DNA of 64,000 bases from Marivirga arenosa (GTDB lineage Bacteria; Bacteroidota; Bacteroidia; Cytophagales; Cyclobacteriaceae): assembly GCF_030503895.2 (NCBI RefSeq), contig NZ_CP129970.2:1986001-2050000 (forward strand), read 5' to 3'. Shown here piece after piece: positions 9,060 through 17,167 of the stretch. The position numbers and the translations under genes are program-made. The notes under the pieces are model-generated. The model did no database searches. It was not told the origin of the DNA and saw only the letters and a program-made list of their open reading frames with translations. The first letter of the stretch is position 1, and each line of letters begins with the position of its first letter.

Positions 9060-9166
9060 AAATTTTCATATATCCTAACATTCTTAAAATCTCAAAATTT
9101 TTTCGCAAAAGACTGAAATTATAACTTTTCCCTGATTGCAAATCTTGAAATCAATCTCCGTTTAAG

Positions 9167-9197
9167 TTTGAATAAGCCATTTGTTTAACTAATTTCG
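9167..9197 (+). promoter_or_regulatory. Bacteroidota-type promoter candidate for the NSS symporter operon
   Basis: TTTG at 9167-9170, a spacer of exactly 19 bases, then TAATTTCG at 9190-9197 matches TTTG-N19-TAnnTTTG with one mismatch. The expected transcription start would lie near 9200, giving a leader of about 25 bases before the ATG at 9226. Confidence 0.6.
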
Positions 9198-9225
9198 GCA
9201 TGTTTTTAATCAAAATAAAACATAT

Positions 9226-10734
9226 ATGGCGCAAAAAACAGAAGAGTTTAGTAATAGGTGGGGAATAATATTGGCCGCTTTAGGTATGGCTATTGGAGCT
9301 GGAAATTTATGGAGATTTCCTAGAATAGCCGGAGAACACGGTGGCGCATTCATCATCCTTTGGATGCTTTTTCTTGTAGTATGGTCCATTCCTCTTTTAA
9401 TGGCAGAGCTAGCCATTGGTAAGCATTACAAAAAGGGTACTTTAGGTGCTTTGGGTAGCTTAGCAGGTAAAAAATTTAACTGGATGGGTACCTTCGTGAC
9501 CATTGTTACTATGGGTATTGCATTTTATTATTCCGTTGTGACAGGGTGGTCATTGAGATACTTCCTTTTAAATACACAAAATTTAATAGATTACATTTTT
9601 GGCTCAGGCGCCATGAATGCAAAATTTGCTGATCCGAATGTAAATTTCATGGACACATTTTGGGCAGGTTTATCTAACTCAAGTTGGGAAGCAGTTTTAT
9701 GCTACATGTTTACCATTAGTATTGCCATTTGGGTATTAAGTAAAGGAATTAAGCAAGGCTTAGAGAAAACGAACAAGATATTAATACCGACCCTTTTTAT
9801 TTTACTTATGGTAGTTTCTGCATTTGCAATTCAAATGCCGGGTGGTACACAGGGGTTAGAATACCTTTTCACAATCGATTTTGAGAAATTTAAAGATCCA
9901 ATAATTTGGATTGAAGCAATTACCGACTCAGCCTGGAGTACAGGTGCAGGTTGGGGATTAATGATCACGATTGGTTCCTTCTCAAGATCGAAAGAAGATG
10001 TTACTTTAAATACATTTTTAGGTGCATTTGGTAATAATACGGCAGCATTATTAGCGGCAATGGCTATTTTACCAGCAGTATTTGCAATGGCAGCTACCCC
10101 TAATGAAGCGGTTGATTTTCTTCATGACGGAAACACAGCCTTAGTATTTACTATTTTACCTCAATTATTTGCTAAAATGCCGGGTGGTCCATTCTTATCG
10201 TGGATATTCTTCGGGGCTTTCGCAATGGCTGCTTTTAGTTCGATATTGCCGATGATGCAATTAATCATCAGGAATTTAACGGATTATGATTTATCTAAAA
10301 AACAGGCTGCTATAATTGCAGGTGCAGCTTGTTTTGTAATTGGATTTCCATCAGCATGGTTTTTATCTGTTTTTGAGAACCAAGACTGGGTATGGGGAGT
10401 TGGATTATTAGTAAGTGGGATATTTATTTCATTTCTTATCATCAAATACGGCCCTGCTAAATTCAAGAAAGATTTTATTGATCAAAATTCTGATTTTAAG
10501 GTGTCGCCTAAGTATTTCACTGGAATGATTTATTTCAACTTTGTTGCAGGTTTATTCCTTGTTTATTGGTGGATGAGCCAAGGCTACAGTGAATATCCGT
10601 GGTTTGATGAAAATGGAAATTGGAATGTGATGGATATTTATAGTAATGCGACCATTGTAACGCAGTGGGGAATTGCATTATTGATTGCAATAGTATTTAA
10701 TGGATGGTTTTACAAAAAATTTGTTAAAAAATGA
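9226..10734 (+). CDS. Sodium-dependent transporter of the neurotransmitter:sodium symporter (NSS/SNF) family
   Basis: Inner-membrane Na+-coupled solute symporter of 502 residues with 11-12 predicted helices. The family signature NRWGIILAALGMAIGAGNLWRFP lies at about residues 7-29; its unwound helix 1 carries sodium and substrate ligands in LeuT-like proteins. Helix 6 and 8 regions (ITDSAWSTGAGWGLM, GAFAMAAFSSILPMMQL) also fit. The next gene encodes a 36-residue MetS-like peptide overlapping its stop, which points to the MetP/MetS branch that imports methionine or alanine in Corynebacterium. The substrate here is therefore likely an amino acid, not proven. Confidence 0.92.
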   Translation: MAQKTEEFSNRWGIILAALGMAIGAGNLWRFPRIAGEHGGAFIILWMLFLVVWSIPLLMAELAIGKHYKKGTLGALGSLAGKKFNWMGTFVTIVTMGIAFYYSVVTGWSLRYFLLNTQNLIDYIFGSGAMNAKFADPNVNFMDTFWAGLSNSSWEAVLCYMFTISIAIWVLSKGIKQGLEKTNKILIPTLFILLMVVSAFAIQMPGGTQGLEYLFTIDFEKFKDPIIWIEAITDSAWSTGAGWGLMITIGSFSRSKEDVTLNTFLGAFGNNTAALLAAMAILPAVFAMAATPNEAVDFLHDGNTALVFTILPQLFAKMPGGPFLSWIFFGAFAMAAFSSILPMMQLIIRNLTDYDLSKKQAAIIAGAACFVIGFPSAWFLSVFENQDWVWGVGLLVSGIFISFLIIKYGPAKFKKDFIDQNSDFKVSPKYFTGMIYFNFVAGLFLVYWWMSQGYSEYPWFDENGNWNVMDIYSNATIVTQWGIALLIAIVFNGWFYKKFVKK

Positions 10735-10841
10735 GTACAGAAGCAATAATAGGAATGATAGTATGTCTTACTATCACAGTGGGAGGTTTTTTAGTGTTTT
10801 TGTTTAAAGCCTTAACCATGGACAAAAAGAAGGAAGAGTAA
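10731..10841 (+). CDS. MetS-type small subunit of the NSS transporter (36 residues)
   Basis: A single-helix membrane microprotein: MSTEAIIGMIV starts a hydrophobic helix (about residues 4-25), followed by a charged C-terminus ending DKKKEE. Its ATG overlaps the TGA of the symporter by four bases (ATGA), which indicates translational coupling. The size, single helix, acidic/basic tail and position directly after an NSS gene match the MetS small subunit that Corynebacterium glutamicum needs for MetP activity. A strong terminator follows at 10857-10885. Easily missed by length-limited gene callers. Confidence 0.82.
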   Translation: MSTEAIIGMIVCLTITVGGFLVFLFKALTMDKKKEE

Positions 10842-10856
10842 AAATAGATTATAAAA

Positions 10857-10885
10857 CAAAAAGGGATCATTTGATCCCTTTTTTA
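10857..10885. terminator. Bidirectional terminator between the NSS operon and the DUF1543 gene
   Basis: A perfect stem AAAAAGGGATCA / TGATCCCTTTTT with a TT loop, A-rich on the left and T-rich on the right, so it can end transcripts from both converging sides. Confidence 0.85.
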
Positions 10886-11428
10886 TTAGTGTGATGCTAA
10901 ATAATCTCTTACCACTTTTTTGGGTAGGACGTGATAACCATTGATCGGTTTTAAGTTTTCAGTTTTAGTAGTAGGGTTAAGATGAACATGATAACCTTCT
11001 AATTCTTCAATGGCAATCATATCATCCACCTCATATAGATCATCTTTATGAACTTCGTCATATCCTTTTAATAGTTTAGCTTTTGCTCTATTTTTTATTT
11101 CGGTGGCTAGTCCTCCTACTAAAAAAGTATTGGCATGATGTTCCATAAAATCTCCTTCTTTATAAGCTCCAAGATTAATAAAGAATAATTTTTTGTCTGA
11201 ATTATCACTCTTTTCCTTTTCAAGACTAATTTCATAACCGTCAACCACATCAAGTTCAATGTAGGAATCAATGTGCATTTTCTCTTTAATGCCAAACCAT
11301 TTATCTAATAGTTGTGTGTAGCAATCTTCAATGGATTTACCCACCGCAAAAACTACATCATGTAATTCAGTATTTGATTTCTCAGCTGCCCCGCCTAATA
11401 CGACAGCGTAAAGTTTAAGTTCTTTCAT
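10886..11428 (-). CDS. DUF1543 domain-containing protein
   Basis: A 180-residue cytoplasmic protein with a DUF1543 unit near the N-terminus: LYAVVLGGAAEKSNTELHDVVFAVG aligns with the family pattern of a GG turn followed by an HDV-F-G motif, and IDSYIELDVVDGYEI with its second half. A second weaker repeat (LFFINLGAYKEGDFMEHHANTFLVG) in residues about 80-135 looks like a duplicated copy of the same fold. The function of the family is unknown. It ends at the shared terminator and is transcribed alone; about 77 bases separate it from the divergent tpx. Confidence 0.8.
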   Translation of the reverse strand: MKELKLYAVVLGGAAEKSNTELHDVVFAVGKSIEDCYTQLLDKWFGIKEKMHIDSYIELDVVDGYEISLEKEKSDNSDKKLFFINLGAYKEGDFMEHHANTFLVGGLATEIKNRAKAKLLKGYDEVHKDDLYEVDDMIAIEELEGYHVHLNPTTKTENLKPINGYHVLPKKVVRDYLASH

Positions 11429-11505
11429 TTTAATAACTATAAATAATCAGTAACTAATCTTTGCATTTTAAGTTAACAAATGTAAACTAAAACAAATAAT
11501 AAACT

Positions 11506-12006
11506 ATGGCACAAGTAACATTAGGTGGCAATCCATCCAATACCATATCAGACATACCTTCGGTAGGTCATAAAGCTCCTGACTTCAATCTGGTTAAAAC
11601 TGATATGAAGGAAGTCTCAATGTCAGATTACAAAGGGAAAAACATTATATTGAACATTTTCCCAAGTGTTGATACTGAGGTTTGCGCAATGTCAGTTCGT
11701 GAGTTCAACGAAAAAGCAGGGGCTTTAGATAACACTGTAGTCTTATGTATTTCAAAAGATTTACCGTTTGCTCAGGCTAGGTTCTGCGGAGCAGAAGGCA
11801 TTGAAAATGCAATTCCTGTTTCAAATTTTAGAAATGATAGTTTTGGTAAAGATTATGGAGTAGAGTTAGTTGATGGCGGATTCAAAGGATTAAATGCAAG
11901 AGCAGTAGTAGTAGTTAATCCTGAAGGAGAGGTTGTTTATAATGAATTGGTTCCTGAAATTGGAAATGAACCTAATTACGAAAAAGCATTAGAAGCGGTA
12001 AAGTAA
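11506..12006 (+). CDS. tpx: Thiol peroxidase Tpx (atypical 2-Cys peroxiredoxin)
   Basis: Thioredoxin-dependent peroxidase of 166 residues that reduces hydrogen and alkyl peroxides. The opening VTLGGNP and PSVGHKAPDF are family marks. The peroxidatic cysteine is C60 in the TEVC motif (TxxC, residues 57-60), and the resolving cysteine is C94 in ARFCGAEG, giving the intramolecular disulphide expected of Tpx. Single-gene unit with a terminator 20 bases behind the stop. No peroxide-regulator site was recognised upstream. Confidence 0.96.
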   Translation: MAQVTLGGNPSNTISDIPSVGHKAPDFNLVKTDMKEVSMSDYKGKNIILNIFPSVDTEVCAMSVREFNEKAGALDNTVVLCISKDLPFAQARFCGAEGIENAIPVSNFRNDSFGKDYGVELVDGGFKGLNARAVVVVNPEGEVVYNELVPEIGNEPNYEKALEAVK

Positions 12007-12027
12007 TTAGTTGAAATATATTTGCAT

Positions 12028-12060
12028 AAAAAAAGCTCAGAAGTAACTCTGAGCTTTTTT
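12028..12060. terminator. Bidirectional terminator after tpx
   Basis: Stem AGCTCAGA / TCTGAGCT with loop AGTAAC, flanked by an A-run on the left and a T-run on the right, so it serves tpx and the converging lipoprotein gene. Confidence 0.85.
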
Positions 12061-12077
12061 GTTCAAATATACTTAAG

Positions 12078-13043
12078 TTAGTTATCTACTGATTGAATTT
12101 TAACATTTATAGTAATTTGTCTATTTGAACCGCTGGTGCCAGAAATATCTTCAACTTCTATTAAACCAATTCTACCGCCTCTTCCTTCATCTAGAGTAAT
12201 TCCAAAAACATCACCTATAGCTAAGTTGTCAACTCTAGTTAGGTCAGCGTTGCCATCTCCATTGAAAGCATTTAATAAGTCAGCTTCATCTTCAATAGAA
12301 GCGAAATCAATATCTCCAATTAGTAATTTAAATCTTGATAAGCTTGAAGGATTTAGGTTTTGCAAATTAACATCTTCAGCATTAAATGCAGTAATAGCTC
12401 TTTCATCATCTACTGCTCCAATAGCATATCCTGAAGTAGTTCCATACCAGAATACTAAATCATTTTTATCAGTATTTTCTGGATCGAATGCTCGACTCAC
12501 ATTATATACTTCACCATCTACAGCATTAAAAAAGCTTCCATAAGCAGTATTAAGCTGACCTCCTAAAAGTATAGCTGAGAATTCATTGACAGGTACGGAG
12601 TTTTCAGAAACTAGAATATCTAATGACCCTTCTCCAGTTCTAGCTTCTTCATCCTCCATTTGCACCGTAAAGCTTAGGGTTAAATTTTCTGCTTCCTCAG
12701 GAATTTCAAAACCTGGTATAGTGAAGGAACCTTCAGTGGCATTTGCGACACCAAAAGCATTTAAATCAATTACATTATCTGAAATCCCATTAGCGGATAG
12801 AGTAATGGTAAATTCCTCGGTTTCAACATTAATAACACTGCCTACAGCAGCTGCATCAGCAGTAAAATCAACTACAATATCAATAACATCTCCAGGAAAA
12901 TATTCGTCTTGAGGGTCAGCAACACTAACAGTCACATTTGGCGCAGTACCAGTAGGTAATTCATCTCCAGTTTGATCACAGGCTGTGAAAATGAATAAAC
13001 CTGTAATTGCTAGAAGCAATCCATTTTTCAATAACTTCATCAT
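12078..13043 (-). CDS. Lipoprotein with beta-rich domains, unknown function
   Basis: A 321-residue exported lipoprotein: the signal ends in the lipobox FTAC with C22. The mature protein is acidic. Residues about 35-150 look like an Ig/Calx-beta-type beta sandwich (alternating VTVSV, FTIPGF, LSFTVQME strands), and the C-terminal half is also beta-rich with the tail GSNRQITINVKIQS. Closest general type is the cell-surface lipoproteins of Bacteroidota; I cannot name a family. Two ATGs are adjacent (MMK); either works. It is preceded by a 413-base gap and ends at the tpx terminator. Confidence 0.65.
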   Translation of the reverse strand: MMKLLKNGLLLAITGLFIFTACDQTGDELPTGTAPNVTVSVADPQDEYFPGDVIDIVVDFTADAAAVGSVINVETEEFTITLSANGISDNVIDLNAFGVANATEGSFTIPGFEIPEEAENLTLSFTVQMEDEEARTGEGSLDILVSENSVPVNEFSAILLGGQLNTAYGSFFNAVDGEVYNVSRAFDPENTDKNDLVFWYGTTSGYAIGAVDDERAITAFNAEDVNLQNLNPSSLSRFKLLIGDIDFASIEDEADLLNAFNGDGNADLTRVDNLAIGDVFGITLDEGRGGRIGLIEVEDISGTSGSNRQITINVKIQSVDN

Positions 13044-13456
13044 AATAAATCTCTTTTAATAATATAAAAAATACGCGATATAATTATATCCAAGTATTGT
13101 TACTCGGATAATTTTAAGACACGAATAATTGCTAGAAGGTTGTCTATTTAAAGAATAATTTTCAGTAAATTTTTATTCTATCCTTTTTTTATATTCTTCT
13201 GTATCAAGATATAATCTCAAATTGGCTTTGTAATCATCTAGTAATAAGTTGATTAGTAGTCATTGCTTAGAGTATTGACTTAAGATGAAAGGATAAAAAA
13301 ATATTTTTTTAGGTATTTCAATTAATTTATATAACTTTATTGATAGAATTTTAACGAATTAATTTTAACTTGCTTGAAGTTTCGTTGTTTTTTTACAATG
13401 AATTATTCATATTTCGCATTAGAAAACTAAATTTACCATCACTAAAAAACTGAATT
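13044..13456. other. 413-base AT-rich intergenic region between divergent genes
   Basis: This holds the upstream regions of the lipoprotein gene (minus) and the zinc-ribbon membrane gene (plus). I see no open frame of note, no RNA gene and no long repeat. A CATATTTCGCATT segment at 13408-13420 resembles a degenerate -7 box but its spacing to a -33 box does not fit well. It is richer in A+T than its surroundings. Confidence 0.4.
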
Positions 13457-14200
13457 ATGGCAGATATCTTTGACATGATTAACCAATACGGACCATATGT
13501 AGGAATGGTTACTGTTGGAATAGCCGTCTTACTTGTTTTACTTTATTATTTAAGATTAGGCACCTTGAAAGAATTCAAACAGAGGTATGATTACATCAAT
13601 AAAAATGAAATTGATGCTTTATGGCGTTCTGCTGTAATTTTATTAGTAGGTGTAGTTATTTGGGTGAACTCTGTATTTGGAGAGCAAGAATTTTTATGGT
13701 TTGCTGTGAAAGTTTTTGTTTCGGCTATGTTAGCTCTAATAATTGGTGTAATTATTCAAAATGTATTACGTTTCTACTTTCCTTTTTACATCGAAAAGAG
13801 ATTGAAGAAATTACGTTATACGCCTAGAGTCTCTCCTAAAACTGGTAAGCCAATGAAATTATTGAGTGAAGAGGAAGAAGATGTTTACCTTGATGAAGGT
13901 ATGCAGGCGGAAGAAGATATTTTCTCAGTGGATTATGATGTTTGGGTAGATGAAGAAACTGGTTATACTAAAATAGAGAAGTATTCTGGTCACTTACACG
14001 CATTACAATGTTCTGAATGTAATTACCAAACTTTAAAAGTTGTAAAGGAAGAAATTATAAAATCACCTACAGTAACTGAAGATGGTGAGTTAATGAAATA
14101 TTTCAAATGCTCATATTGTGGTCATAAAGCTAGAAAGACTTTCCACATTGCTAAATTGAAAGAGCCTAGTGCTGAAACAGCAACTGACGCTTCTGCTTAA
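13457..14200 (+). CDS. Membrane protein with C-terminal zinc ribbon, unknown function
   Basis: A 247-residue protein with three hydrophobic helices (about 16-34, 57-74, 79-108), then an acidic linker (EEEEDVYLDEG near 138-148), then a zinc ribbon with cysteine pairs CSEC at 185-188 and CSYC at 218-221. The two CxxC knuckles are 29 residues apart, typical of rubredoxin-like or TFIIB-like ribbons. I do not recognise a named family. It is a single gene with its own terminator. The topology suggests a membrane-anchored metal- or protein-binding module facing the cytoplasm, which is inference. Confidence 0.65.
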   Translation: MADIFDMINQYGPYVGMVTVGIAVLLVLLYYLRLGTLKEFKQRYDYINKNEIDALWRSAVILLVGVVIWVNSVFGEQEFLWFAVKVFVSAMLALIIGVIIQNVLRFYFPFYIEKRLKKLRYTPRVSPKTGKPMKLLSEEEEDVYLDEGMQAEEDIFSVDYDVWVDEETGYTKIEKYSGHLHALQCSECNYQTLKVVKEEIIKSPTVTEDGELMKYFKCSYCGHKARKTFHIAKLKEPSAETATDASA

Positions 14201-14221
14201 GAGCATATCTAATTTGAATAT

Positions 14222-14247
14222 AAAGGCTAATCATTTGATTGGCCTTT
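14222..14247. terminator. Bidirectional hairpin terminator
   Basis: Stem AAAGGCTAATCA / TGATTGGCCTTT with one T-G pair and a TT loop, placed between the converging zinc-ribbon gene and the aldehyde dehydrogenase gene. Confidence 0.75.
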
Positions 14248-14277
14248 ATTATTTTAAGAGTAATTAGGACAATTTAA

Positions 14278-15717
14278 TTAGTATTGAATACATACATTTT
14301 TAGGTTCAGTAAAAAACCTTAATGCTTCAAGTCCTCCTTCTCTACCTAAACCACTATTTTTCATTCCACCAAACGGAGTTCTTAAATCGCGCTTCATCCA
14401 GCAGTTTACCCATACAATACCTGTATTAATTCTTTCACTAATCTGATGAGCTCTTGATAAATCTGAAGTCCAGATACTTGAGGCAAGACCATAATCACTA
14501 TCGTTTGCTAATAGAATTGCTTCATCATCATTTTCAAAAGTATTTAAACTTACTACTGGGCCGAATATTTCTTCTTGATTCGTTCTGCAAGATGAATTAA
14601 GGTTTTCAAATACATGAGGCCTTAGAAAATAACCTTGATCATAAGGGGGATTTAGCTTTAAGGTTTCATTGCCACATAATAATGTTCCACCTTCCTCCTT
14701 TGCTAATTGAATATAGTTTATAACTTTTTCTTTATGTTGAGCTGAAACTAAGGCACCCATATTGGTATCCTCTTGATTTGGGTCTCCTACCTTTAAGTTT
14801 TTCACCTTACTAACAAATATCTTTTTGAACTCCTTATAAATTGAGCTTTCAATGTATATTCTAGAAGCACATAGGCATATTTCACCCTGATTGGCAAATG
14901 AGGCTCTTACTAATTCATCCACAGTTTTTTCTAAGTCACAATCTGCAAAAACTAAAGCAGGATTTTTCCCTCCTAATTCAAGTGAGATTTTCCGAAACAT
15001 GGGGGCAGAAATCTCGGCTATTTTCTTACCTGTGGCGGTACCGCCTGTAAATGATATAGCCTTGATTTTACCGTTTTTTACAATTTCATTTCCTATTTCT
15101 GCTCCTTTACCATGCAGGATGTTTAATACACCTTTTGGTAAGCCTACTTTTTTACAGATTTTACTTAATAAAAAAGCAGTGTAAGGTGTGATTTCAGATG
15201 GTTTTGCAATTACACAATTCCCACTAGCTAAGGCAGGAGCAATTTTCCAAGTAAAAAGATAAAGTGGTAGGTTCCATGGTGAAATGCATCCTACTACTCC
15301 AATAGGTTTTCTTAAGGTGTAATTTATACTATCTACCCCTGAATGTGATTCGCTGCTAAACTGAGTTATGGCATGGCCAAAGAATTCAAAATTTGCGCTT
15401 GCTCTGGGGATATCAACATTCATAGCAAGGCTTAAAGGTTTACCTGTATCCCTACTCTCAGCTTTAGCTAATTCATGTAAATTCTTTTTAATCTCTTCAG
15501 ATATTTTTAAAAGAAAAGAGGCTCTTTCATTGGCACTTAAATTACTCCAGCTAGGAAATGCAATTTCTGCCGCCTTAATAGCTTCATCTAAATCTGAATT
15601 ATCAGATAAAGGTATTTCTGAATATTTCTCAGCAGTTGCAGGAGCAATATTGTCCATGTATTGTGAAGAAAATGGAGTGATAAGTTCTCCATTTATATAA
15701 TTAGCTATTTTTTCCAT
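14278..15717 (-). CDS. Aldehyde dehydrogenase, probably 2-aminomuconate 6-semialdehyde dehydrogenase
   Basis: NAD-dependent aldehyde dehydrogenase of 479 residues. Conserved parts include the active-site entrance ISPWNLPLYLFTWKIAPAL, the NAD-binding FTGGTATGKKI, the catalytic-base region LELGGKNPAL and the catalytic cysteine in GEICLC. The fold alone cannot give the substrate, but it sits in a cluster with 3-hydroxyanthranilate dioxygenase, ACMS decarboxylase, kynureninase and kynurenine monooxygenase, where the expected aldehyde is 2-aminomuconate 6-semialdehyde. It follows the SDR gene with one base between them, so both form a minus-strand operon opposite the pathway's plus-strand arm. Confidence 0.85.
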   Translation of the reverse strand: MEKIANYINGELITPFSSQYMDNIAPATAEKYSEIPLSDNSDLDEAIKAAEIAFPSWSNLSANERASFLLKISEEIKKNLHELAKAESRDTGKPLSLAMNVDIPRASANFEFFGHAITQFSSESHSGVDSINYTLRKPIGVVGCISPWNLPLYLFTWKIAPALASGNCVIAKPSEITPYTAFLLSKICKKVGLPKGVLNILHGKGAEIGNEIVKNGKIKAISFTGGTATGKKIAEISAPMFRKISLELGGKNPALVFADCDLEKTVDELVRASFANQGEICLCASRIYIESSIYKEFKKIFVSKVKNLKVGDPNQEDTNMGALVSAQHKEKVINYIQLAKEEGGTLLCGNETLKLNPPYDQGYFLRPHVFENLNSSCRTNQEEIFGPVVSLNTFENDDEAILLANDSDYGLASSIWTSDLSRAHQISERINTGIVWVNCWMKRDLRTPFGGMKNSGLGREGGLEALRFFTEPKNVCIQY

Positions 15718-15718
15718 T

Positions 15719-16501
15719 TTAAATACAATCTAATCGACCACCGTCCACTGGTAAATTGACCCCACTGATATATGCTGCCTTCTTTGATGCTAAAAATAAA
15801 ACTGCATCTGCTACTTCTTCGGGTTCAGCAAAACGTCTGGCAGGAATTTGTGCTTGCATTTCATCGCTAACTTCATCCATACTTTTTCCACTGGCCTTAC
15901 TTTTATTTTGGATTAAACCTTTTAATCGACCTGTCATTGTTGCGCCTGGTAAAATATTGTTAACAGTAATGCCAAATGGGCCTAATTCTTTTGATAGAGT
16001 CTTCGACCAACTTGCCACAGCACCTCTTATAGTATTGGATATCCCTAAATTTGGGATGGGTTGTCTTACTGAAGTGGAAATAATATTAATGATTCTACCT
16101 TCGTTTTGATCTTTCATTTTAGGAATAACAGCCTGAGCTAAGTATTGATTGCATATCAAATGCTGTTGGAAAGCAGTCATATAATCTTTACCTAATGCTT
16201 CATGCGCAGCGCCCGGACTAGGCCCGCCTGTGTTATTAATTAAAATATCAACTGTGTTTTTAGCACAATAATCAATTACGATATCGCGTAAGGATTCAGG
16301 ATGGCAGAAGTCCGCTACTAATATGTGGTGGTCTTGATTATCATTATGTAATTCATTTTTAGTGGATTCTAGTTTAGATTGGTCTCTTGCAATTAAAGTA
16401 ACATTTACACCTTCCTTTGCAAATGCATGAGCAATTGCTTTTCCAATTCCTGCTGTACTTCCACCTACTAATATTCTTTTTCCTGATAGATCTAAATCCA
16501 T
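15719..16501 (-). CDS. SDR-family protein lacking the catalytic YxxxK, in the kynurenine cluster
   Basis: Short-chain dehydrogenase/reductase fold of 260 residues. The cofactor motif GGSTAGIG (residues 13-20) and the NNTGG strand are good and the catalytic-type serine in IISTSVR is present. The position of the active-site YxxxK reads SNTIR, so both Tyr and Lys are replaced (S and R). Such divergent SDRs with an SNT-R segment form a known subgroup, usually annotated only as SDR oxidoreductases. Being co-transcribed with the semialdehyde dehydrogenase, it may act late in the pathway, perhaps at 2-aminomuconate, but this is a guess. Confidence 0.8.
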   Translation of the reverse strand: MDLDLSGKRILVGGSTAGIGKAIAHAFAKEGVNVTLIARDQSKLESTKNELHNDNQDHHILVADFCHPESLRDIVIDYCAKNTVDILINNTGGPSPGAAHEALGKDYMTAFQQHLICNQYLAQAVIPKMKDQNEGRIINIISTSVRQPIPNLGISNTIRGAVASWSKTLSKELGPFGITVNNILPGATMTGRLKGLIQNKSKASGKSMDEVSDEMQAQIPARRFAEPEEVADAVLFLASKKAAYISGVNLPVDGGRLDCI

Positions 16502-16636
16502 TTTACTTCTGATTTATGTCTTTAAATTTTATTAATTATCTGATTTTAAACTACGTCTTAATTTCACTAAATTTAAAAGATAAACAAAATCAAATCTTAT
16601 ATTAGAAGATATAAGCTCATATAAATATAATTAGTA
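16502..16636. promoter_or_regulatory. Divergent control region of the kynurenine-degradation cluster
   Basis: These 135 bases lie between the minus-strand SDR-ALDH operon and the plus-strand dioxygenase operon and must hold promoters for both. I see an imperfect inverted repeat ATCTTATATTAGAAGATATAAG (about 16594-16615) that could be an operator, but no clean TAnnTTTG box. No regulator gene is adjacent. Confidence 0.4.
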
Positions 16637-17167
16637 ATGGCGATTCAAAAACCTTTTAATTTAACCAAATGGGTAGAAGAAAATAGAGATTCTTTAAAGC
16701 CACCTGTTGGAAATAGAAATCTATATAAAGAAGCAGGTGATTATATTGTAATGATAGTAGCTGGGCCTAATGCCAGAAAAGATTATCATTATAATGAAAC
16801 CGAAGAACTTTTTTATCAGCTTGAAGGTGAAATTCAGGTTAAGATACAAGAAGATGGTAAAGCGGTTACTATGGATTTAGGCCCTGGAGACATGTTTTTA
16901 TGTCCGGCTAAAACACCGCACAGCCCCATAAGAAAGGAAGGCTCTATTGGTTTAGTGGTTGAAAGAATTAGAAAAGGGACTGATATGAAGGATGGTTTAT
17001 TATGGTATTGTGATAATTGCAATCACAAATTACATGAAACCTATTTTCCTTTGGTGGATATCGAAAAAGACTTTTTACCAAGGTTTAAAGAGTTTTATGC
17101 CTCAGAAGATTTGAGAACTTGCGATAATTGCGGTCATGTAATGGAAACAGATCCAAGATTTGTGTAA
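16637..17167 (+). CDS. nbaC: 3-hydroxyanthranilate 3,4-dioxygenase
   Basis: Cupin-fold iron dioxygenase that opens the ring of 3-hydroxyanthranilate to 2-amino-3-carboxymuconate semialdehyde. The catalytic iron ligands H51, E57 and H95 are visible, with R47 and R99 at the expected substrate-binding positions. The bacterial-type second metal site is complete: C125, C128, C162 and C165, in two CDNC knuckles. The 176-residue length is standard. The product is unstable and closes to quinolinate unless the next enzyme acts, which explains the direct coupling to the decarboxylase gene (TAATG overlap). Confidence 0.96.
   Translation: MAIQKPFNLTKWVEENRDSLKPPVGNRNLYKEAGDYIVMIVAGPNARKDYHYNETEELFYQLEGEIQVKIQEDGKAVTMDLGPGDMFLCPAKTPHSPIRKEGSIGLVVERIRKGTDMKDGLLWYCDNCNHKLHETYFPLVDIEKDFLPRFKEFYASEDLRTCDNCGHVMETDPRFV

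Noticed and set aside
17128-17166. Earlier ATG for the ACMSD gene
   Set aside because: It lies in the dioxygenase gene and adds 13 residues not found in the family; the TAATG start at 17167 fits coupling.
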